A stretch of DNA of 64,000 nucleotides, taken from NCBI GenBank assembly GCA_963978905.1, contig OZ022261.1:19329582-19393581 (forward strand), read 5' to 3'. Both the position numbers and the translations under genes were made by a program. Shown one piece after another: positions 47,801 to 56,800 of the stretch (position 1 is the stretch's first letter; each line of letters begins with the position of its first letter). This DNA comes from Trichostrongylus colubriformis. Taxonomy: Eukaryota; Nematoda; Chromadorea; Rhabditida; Trichostrongylidae. A model generated the notes under the pieces. That model ran no database searches and was not told where the DNA came from. It worked only from the letters and a program-made list of their open reading frames with translations.

Positions 47801-50800
47801 ATGAAGAGTTTTTCTTACAATCATTACTATGCTGCTCATGTTTGCATCAAAACCCATTTATTGGAAAAAGTAGTAATGAGGGGAACTCATGATTCTCCAT
47901 CAGTGGTGAATCGGCTAATACGCTCGTTGATGGCCATTCGCTTCCAAAGATAAACCAGGAAAAAGCATTCTGGGGAACGTAAATGTCGCCCATTCCTATT
48001 TCATGGATTTTTGAGCAACCAGCGGATTGAAAACCTTTCATCTGTGGAGGGTAATCATGTGATTGCTATAGAATTCCCTTACACATTACACCACAGTGAC
48101 TCGGGGGATTAACACAGCATTTTTCGCACGAAGTTGATTTAAAGGCTGTGATAGGGGAAATTCGGACGAAGAGTGAAAAGGTAGTGAATACAGTCCGTAC
48201 CAAAAGTATGTGGACACCTCAAATTTTGGTCCGACAAAGACACCGTTTGATTTCGCAACACGCGGTTTTTACTACTCGATTCCTTGCATGCAATAACCTT
48301 GGAATGCTTCACCTGAGAGGGTTTGTGGACGATTTTGAATTTTTTTATTATTGAGAAAAATTTTCTTTGTACCAAAAGTATGTGGACACTTAATAAAAAA
48401 CAAGCGCATAGCCGGAATTAAAAAACAGTGGGTCCTCCGAGGAGTCAAATTAGCTCGAACAATTTGTTCGGCATGTTCTTAACCAGGTATGGCATACTTG
48501 CTTCATCGATGGTGTTTCAGGCAATCGGAACCGCCTCCATCAGCTCATTAACTGTACAGCATTGCTTGTTGTTTTAAAGGAATCGCTGAATAACAGCTCC
48601 CCATGGGTTTTCAGTTGCACTGTAGTCAGAAGACAGGCTGGCTAATCCATCGCTTTGACTTCATTGCATTTGAGTGTTGCTTTGGATAAATGTGAGACGT
48701 GGACGCCTGCATTGTCCTACTGGAAGATGTGTGTCCGGCGCCGCGTGCCTTTCAGAAATGGTGGCAAATGGTAGTAAAGCACTCCGTATTACCGGTTGAG
48801 CTAGACATTACACCGCAACACCCGACTCTGCGCAAAACATACAGCGACGGCTTCGTTCTATACCACCCCGCTCAAGGGGATTCAGCCCTGTATGGGAAGC
48901 GCAACGTGGGCTTTGCCTAGACCTAGAAAGAAAGAGTTCTGAGTAGGATAAATCTGCCTAGCGTAAAACCCTTCGATGCGCAAAGGAATTTCAGGGTTTC
49001 ACCCATCCAGGAGCTTCTCGCCCGTCACGTATATAGTGTAATCAGTGTTATACCGTAGTATTTGTATTGTAGAGGGTGGAAAAGTATTGACTGCTTGCCA
49101 AAGCCATGCCACAACAACTAAAAACAAGGTACCAGCATAAATTTTGCTCGAGTATAGATGATCAAAGGCGTTCCGTAAGTGCCCCTAGAACATGATAAGA
49201 TCGCCTCTGGCCCATACACGCTGAAGAAGACGACGAAGGAGAGTGGATGTCGCCGGACGAAGATGACCGTCGTACAAATCGCTTCAAGCTTTCGACACTG
49301 TAGACTTCAAAAAACCTAATAAAATGTAGGGTGTAGTAGGTTTTGCCCTTCGAGATACTCCAATAGGGATTTTGCTATAATAATCCTCATCATTCAAGAT
49401 TCCTGGCCTCGTGAAAGGTAAATCAAGTAACAAAAGCACAAGGCAGTGTCAATAGTGTTTTTGTATGGCTATCCTAATTTCTTTTCACTGGAGATTTTTG
49501 CAATGAAATGAAAAGAATTTCTGTTCCAGCGATGTGACGCAGGACTACATCAATCGACTGCGAAAAAAATCATGCGGTCACCGGCGACAAAACTCCGAGT
49601 TCGACCGCAAACGGGTACAAACAGGTAATTATGCTTCTGGGCTAGTTATTGTCATTAAAGGGAAGCAGACAGGCCATGTGCGGCGTAATTCGCATGGAGG
49701 GATAAATAAGTTCCTTACCATGGCCCTACAACGGTGCACTCGGCTCCACATGCCTGAAGGGCCCAGCGGTGGCCGAACATGGACGAGTGGGGCACTGTCG
49801 CGGCATGGTTTAGGTCGATACACTGATGCAACGGAGTACCATGTGCACGCGTCAGTAAATGGGAAAGGAAACGTCCTATTGCTTGCGCTCTTCGTCTTTT
49901 CATTATTTTCATTCTCCACTGCAACACTACTTAGTCCCTCAACATTCGTGTTTAAAGGAATCGTCCACGGAAAATGAGTTTTTGTGTTACCCATATATTT
50001 ATGTTGTATTTGCCTAATGTTGGCCTCATGCAAAATTTCACGCGAAAAAATGTGAATCTGGCTGAGATACAGCACCACAAAGTGCGGTCCCAGTGGGCGG
50101 GGCCTCCGTGTAAAAGCCTCGTACCGCGTCCGCCGTGGTCTGAGACGCATTGTAGGAACAGAAGTTTACGTAAACAGTCCCACTCTCCGTTCCCAACGGC
50201 GGCGAAAGACGGGACGAGGCTTTTATACGGAGGCCCCGCCCACTGGGACCGCACTTTGTGGTACTGTATCTCAGCCAGATTCACATTTTTTCGCGTGAAA
50301 TTTTGCATGAGGCCAACATTAGGCAAATACAACGTAAGTATATGGGTAACACAAAAACTCTTTTTCCGTGGACGATTCCTTTAACCCATTCGCGAGCGTG
50401 TTACTCATCGATGACGGACACCATGTGGACTGATTCGGACCGTGTCATATGTGGCTGACAGATGCTTCATGAACCTTCTGATAGCATTTTTGGAATTCAA
50501 GAAAGTTTTTTTGGGTTAAACAACTGCCTGCACCCTCAAAACAATTAGCTGGAAACTTCGTCGTCATTCAAGGTGCCGTATAACCACGAGGTTTCCTGTT
50601 ATGACGCTCATTTCGAGCACAGGAGCCGGTATAATCCAGGATAACGACAAGCCTCTTTATTTTTAACAGTACTTCCGAATCCGGCACTTGAAACGAATGT
50701 CATACTCGTGCGTTGCGTTCTCGATAACTGAGGGTGTGTTGTAAGTGTTCCTGTGATTGTTGTGGGGTCAGGTCACCCATTCGTGAATTTTCTTTACGAG

Positions 50801-53800
50801 ACGATTGATTTACTACTAATTTCAAGATCTTGGCTACGTACCCTATTCCAAAGATCAAGGCTGAAGAATAAAGGAAGATATTCGAAGTGAAATGTGTAAT
50901 AAAGCTGGGTATCTGCTTCCATTAAATACAATTTATAATTGAAGGCAGATACGATCTATGATGTAGGTGGAAGCTCGTTATTGAAAGAGCCCATAACACC
51001 ATGTTTTAGTCTCCCAAGAATGTTGATATTGTCGTTTCTATAGTAAATTACCCTTCACACGACAATGGTGACCTGACTTCCCGGGACGCTGGTCGGAACA
51101 CTTGCACTCCACCCCACCCGTTATCCGGGTATACGACGTTTCAGGGAATTCTTTTCTGCACTACTTGCGGTCTCTGGGGTAATGAGACTTGAATAGTGTC
51201 GGATAAATGTACGTATCGATCCGGAAAAACATGGGATTTTCACATATTAATCGTTGAGAATCATGGTGCGTGGAAAACGAAACCTATCCAGTCCCTCTCC
51301 CACTATTCTTTATATCGATAAGGCAGCGTTCATAGTGGTGTGAATTGCCTTACTAGGGAAAGGCAGATTTGAGGAGCTTTCGTTTATCTATTCTCTCGAC
51401 CAATTCACGATACTGCAAAAATGCAATTTTCACCACCGTGAACGCTGTCTGAAGCGCAGATTCCGCAACGTTGCTCGTGCTAGTTGCACCACCATAAATG
51501 CCACCTGTCGAAGTTGGGCGATGGGAGGAGACCACCCCATTTCGCTCCCCTTCCTCTCACTAGTCACCACAGTGCACATTCAATCGTACACGTTAGACTG
51601 AGCTAGCAGTGTGGAAGGAGTTTCTCCCCCACCTGAAGCTCAGGCTAAAACCGAGCACAGCAGAGTGGCAGCTCCTCCCAACTGCATTGACACAGAAAAA
51701 ACAAAAAATAAACAAAGAAAACGAAAATGGTCCCGTGGCATCGTGTGGGACACATATGGCTGACAACGAGCAGCCGGCCACAATCAATCCTGTGCGAACG
51801 TCAATTTTGAAAGATCGTCTCAGTCGCGAATGGGTTAACAATCAAAAAAAGGCCAACGTTGACTTGTACATGGCTAATCACAAAGGAAAAAGGGCGTGCG
51901 CCTCTCCAACTGTGATGGAATCCGTTATAGCAGGATGACGTACATTTAGAACATCGAGTCCTTTCTCCAGAATTCGGTAAGCTCGGCTGAGAATCAAGTA
52001 ACCATTGTATCTAAGAAATAATAACCGTCCAGTGATCGCCCATAGACGTTAGAAAAACTGTTTGAAGTAAAGAAAGGAAACTTCAATGAGTCGCTGTGCT
52101 TTTTCATGAAGAACTTTGTTATAGAAACATATTGCGACAAAAAGAACCGCTTTACTTTTTTTAACTATCAACATCAAACATTCATACCTTTTGTTTCTCC
52201 TTTTGGTTTTCAGGTTTTTGCTACCATAAATAATTGCTTGTATGCATCACAAGAGCGATGTTTTCGTCTAATTATCAAAGTTCCGCACTTTCAGTGCGGC
52301 TAACAATGACCATCATCGCCACGAATTTCTTCCTGTGGATGCCGTTCTGTCTGGTGAATATGGTCCAAGCATTCAAACCTGGAGCACTCAGTGAGTCCTC
52401 GTTTTCGTTTCCCTCCTCTTTCTCGGAAGCAGGGGATATCTAATTCAGGTTTTAGGAGAGAAAGCATGTTCGTTATTTATGAGCGCAGGGACTTAAAGGC
52501 ACCGGGAGGGTAAGGAGAGAGTGAGAACTGAGGAAACTTTTCATCTGAAAACAATCTACCACTTCAGAAGGGATGATGCGTAGCGAAACCCGCATTTAAA
52601 AAGCGCAAGCTGGGAGCTTATCACGATCGCGCAGCATGCCGTGTCGCTCTGCAGTTCATCAGCCGCCAATGCGTGTGGGTGGTGTCGAGTGTGTTAGTAC
52701 ACGTAAATCAACAACTTGGATAAGCTCTTGTAATCAGTAGTAGACAAATGTCTCAGGCGAACACAATCATAGGCGACCTGGACCATTAACAATCATAGAC
52801 GACCTGGACTATTCGACCTGCTCCACGCCCTCCACTCCAACAAGCCCTGTAGAGTCAAGCCAAATGCCTTACAAGTAGATTACCCGAAGTTGAAGCTTCC
52901 GTTTGTAATGGTGTGCATATGACGCGACGTATTTTTTGACGCCGATTTTGAATTTGTTTTCCAAATTCGCAGAACGATTCAGAGTCAGAAGATTCGCAGA
53001 ACGAGAAGAGTCACAAGCAGGGTCAAGCCTGCGTCGAGGAATCCTTAACGGGGTGTCGTATTTAATCTATTGGGAGGGGGGTCGAAGTCGTTGAGTTACG
53101 CAGTGATCAACGGAATTTCTCAGGATGAGAGCCTAAGGTGTAAGGGGAGACGTTATAGAATTGCTCAACTGGGTTCAAACCCAAAACTAATATTAAACTC
53201 AATTTCCACTCGGGAACTCGAAGGAACAGGAAGCGGCACCCCACAAATTGGAAATAGGTAAGGCACAGATTTTTTAATACAGGGGCTCATGACGATGTCG
53301 TAGAGAGGCGAGTGCATGGACGACGCAAAATATTAGGTGTATGCAGAATAAATGACCGTTTTATGAAATCCTCAAATACGCAGCCTTTTTTCGGCGCTGT
53401 TTCACAGCTCGAGTCAACCTGTATATATCATATTGTAATACTTGTTCAGCCCTTTCCAATTCACACTTCGTTTGGTGGCTGCCTATGGTCACAGGTTTTT
53501 TACAGGCAATGGAAAGGTACGGGTTTCGCATGATCATGCCATGAATTCAAACTGGGTCACTCCGCGGCCGAAGCCAGTTCGAACCTCAGCCGTGCGTGGG
53601 GCCAGGAGTCCCTTGCCGAAAAAACCGTGCGCCGTTGGTTTGCGAGGTTCGCTTCTGGAGACTTTAATCTTCAAGATGGGTCGCATCAAGGTCGACGATC
53701 ATCGCTTGACGACGAGGATTTGAAGGCCACCGTAGAAGCAATTCCGGAAACAACAGCAGCGCTGGCAGAGGACCTGGGTGTTCACCAGAGCACAGTTTTA

Positions 53801-56800
53801 AGACACCTCGCTAAAATGGGAAAAGTGAGGAAACTTCAGAAGTGAATTCCACATGATCTCACCGATGCCCAGCAGTATGCACGTTATGACACTTGTTGTA
53901 ACTTACTTGTTTGTTGGAAATCGGACCCCTTCCTTGAACGCCTCATAGCTGTAGACAAAAAATGGGTTATGTACGACAATAAGAAGCGTGGCTATGTTTG
54001 GGTAGACAAAAGTTCCCTTCCCACAGGCCCTCCCTCCAAGCCACATTTACATCCCAGAAAGGTGCTGCTCACTGTTTGGTGGTGTTGTAAGGGCGTAACC
54101 CACTTTAGCCTGCTGCAACCTGGTCAGACCATCACAGCAGAGTCCTATTTCCGTGATTTGGTTCTGATGTATAAAAAGTTGCAAAAACTATGGTCAGCGC
54201 TGACAAACAGAAAGGGTCCTATCCTGTTGCAGGATAACGCAAAACCCCACACTTCGCAAGTCACCCGGCACAAACTGATGCAGTTAGGCATCGAGACTCT
54301 CCCTCATCCCCTTATTCCGCAGATCTTTCCCCAACGGATTACCACCTTTTCCGGGTTTTCGATGCAAACCTGCGTCAGAAGGAGTTCGCCGATACGATGC
54401 AGTTTGAAAATGCCATTGTTGACTTTATTAATTCTCGCAATCCAGAATTTTATCATGATGGCATACTTTCTTTACCAGATCGTTGGCAAAGTTGTGTAGA
54501 TTCGAATGGTTTTTATTTTGACGAATAAACTTGTTTCTGAGCGAAGTAATAAGTAGTAGCGAATTGTGGACTGTAAACTAGGTGTCAAGCTTTTGCAACC
54601 AAACGCGCATAATTTATGCCGTGGTGTGAAGTCGATACTTGACGCCTTGTTCACAGTTACAAGACGACCACCGGAAGTGTGTATCCTCTGACCTGATGGG
54701 TCGTCTATAGAAACCTTATGCATGGCGCGATCCACAACGAAGCCGACCAACGCCAATACCCCATTCGTTGGTCTGCTGGCACGAAAAACGTACAGTGAGA
54801 CCTCTAACTCTCATTCACCATTCAACGCAGAAGCGGTATCTATATCGCGGTATGGTGGGAGGGAAACAGCGTGGATGAATACTCAAGAAATAATGGGATG
54901 CAAACGTAAAATTAGCTGATATGGATTCTTGTCATATAATAGTACAATTGTGAGCACGTAAACTTGTGTTAGCAAGCCATTATGCGGTCCGGCGTTTGTA
55001 TTCACTGAGATCGTGTATGAAATCTTCATGAATGACGCATCCCGAAGCGAAGCTAGCCGAGGCTAATCACCCTCTCGTCGGTCTCATCGCAAAAGACGCG
55101 TCTGGAGGATGACAATGGATCATTTTTCCAAGGTACCATGGGAAGATCTCGCCACTTCGACGAAAAAAATGTTCCTCTTTTCGCTTTCTCCAGAATAACT
55201 TCTTTCTTGTTGCGGGTTCAGATAATTCTCGGAGCATTTATAAGCGACAACCCGCACAACAAATTTGCACTCATAAGGTTAAGTTTGAAGGAAGTTACGA
55301 CCATTTGAAGTGAAGCACTACGAAATTTTTTCAAATTTTTCCTCTACTGGATTTCCATGTAGGGGACTACGCATTCATTAGGGAAACCGAGCGGCAAATA
55401 GATTGTCTAAGGAAGTCATTGCGGAACAAATTACAGTACTTGGAAAGATTGAGTATTTGTAAGGCTACAGGTATTCAAAAATGCTCAAATTTTATCATTT
55501 GGAAGATACCGCGCCTCATCACGATCGCCACGTCGCTACCGCAGTAGTGACGCGGCGATTACAGTGGAGCGCGTTGCATGGCTCCTTTTCTATCCTTATT
55601 TTTGTCCTTTATCCCTGCCGCATAATTTGCATGACTTTGAAGCCTTCTCCTTTGTTATCACAGGACGAGCACATTACCAATGGTCGGCGACGCTTTCGTT
55701 TCGGGAAATAAGTATTGAATATTGTTGGGTTCTTATTTCCCCTAGACGCTTTTGTTTCGGAATGTAAGTACTGAAATTTGCTAGGTCTTCTTCTCCCATT
55801 CTGTCAGGAGTTTGGCCTCAGTGTTTTTTTTTTGAACGTAGGCTCTTAATTTCCTTGATTAATCTCACTGTCTGGGTAGAGAGCACAGAAGTAGCGGATT
55901 TTGAAAGAGGTGGGGAGTTGCGTGGAGTCTCCTTTTGGTGGGAGTCGTATTTTCCAAAAATTTCCCTCGACGCCACGCTTGACTCCAGTTACAAGGCGAT
56001 GGTTCGGGTCCGTGTGGTTTCTGCATTGTGTTGAGGTAGCAGCAGAAAACACCTCTATTTCGATACTGTCGTATTCTGATGTTTCTTTCGGCATAAGACA
56101 TGGCTGAATGGTAGACTGAGCACTTTTCGCAACTATCATGTCCGATTGTAATGCTTTATCAGATTAAGCCAGGAGAACTGTATTTTTATTAAACACTTTA
56201 ACACTTTTACCATCAAACATTTGACGACCAGTCTGGTCCTCCAGTACAAAATGCTTGAAACAAAAAAACTTTTCACAACGAATAAAATAGATTTCGTCAC
56301 AGTATGTCGCTTCACAAACACTCACCAGATAGGACGAAAAATAAAATTGCGCAGCCGTCTTTTAGAAGATTCTGCTCGGAGAAACGTCTTCCAGACTTGA
56401 GAAGTGGACCCGAGATCAGAGTCTATATATACGTCGCACTATATGTATACAGGTGGGGGCCGATTGATCGAATTTTCGCGCGGTCGCCTGCCACGAGCGG
56501 CGCGGCGAGTGCAATTCGTTTGTAGTTTTATCTGTTGAAACAGCAACAAACACGACACATGGTAACTTCCGAAGCTCCAACCTGCAATCTTTGAAGGTCC
56601 CTCACGATACCAGCCCAGTGCATGCTGAGCGCAATTCCAACCAACTGCAGCAAGTCGTGCTGACGGCGCCGCGAAGCGAAAATTCGACTAATCGACCCCC
56701 ATCCTATGTATACCATTACAAAAAGCTACTTCGACCTCGAGTCCTTCCCTTGTTAGACCAGGCCCCACCTCTTAGAGGCAGAATTCGCCGATTAGTGATT

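Noticed and set aside
49629..50384. Several 120-173-codon frames on both strands around the family B MITE
   Set aside because: They arise because the fold-back arms mirror each other; the same sequence is read on both strands.
51609..51938. 109-codon Lys/Asn-rich frame
   Set aside because: It extends across the right end of the TTAA element into unrelated sequence, so it is not the element gene; no domain is recognised.
52202..52214. TTTTGGTTTTCAG as the acceptor for receptor exon 8
   Set aside because: The frame from there does not reach TM6 in phase with exon 7, whereas the acceptor at 52289-52294 does.
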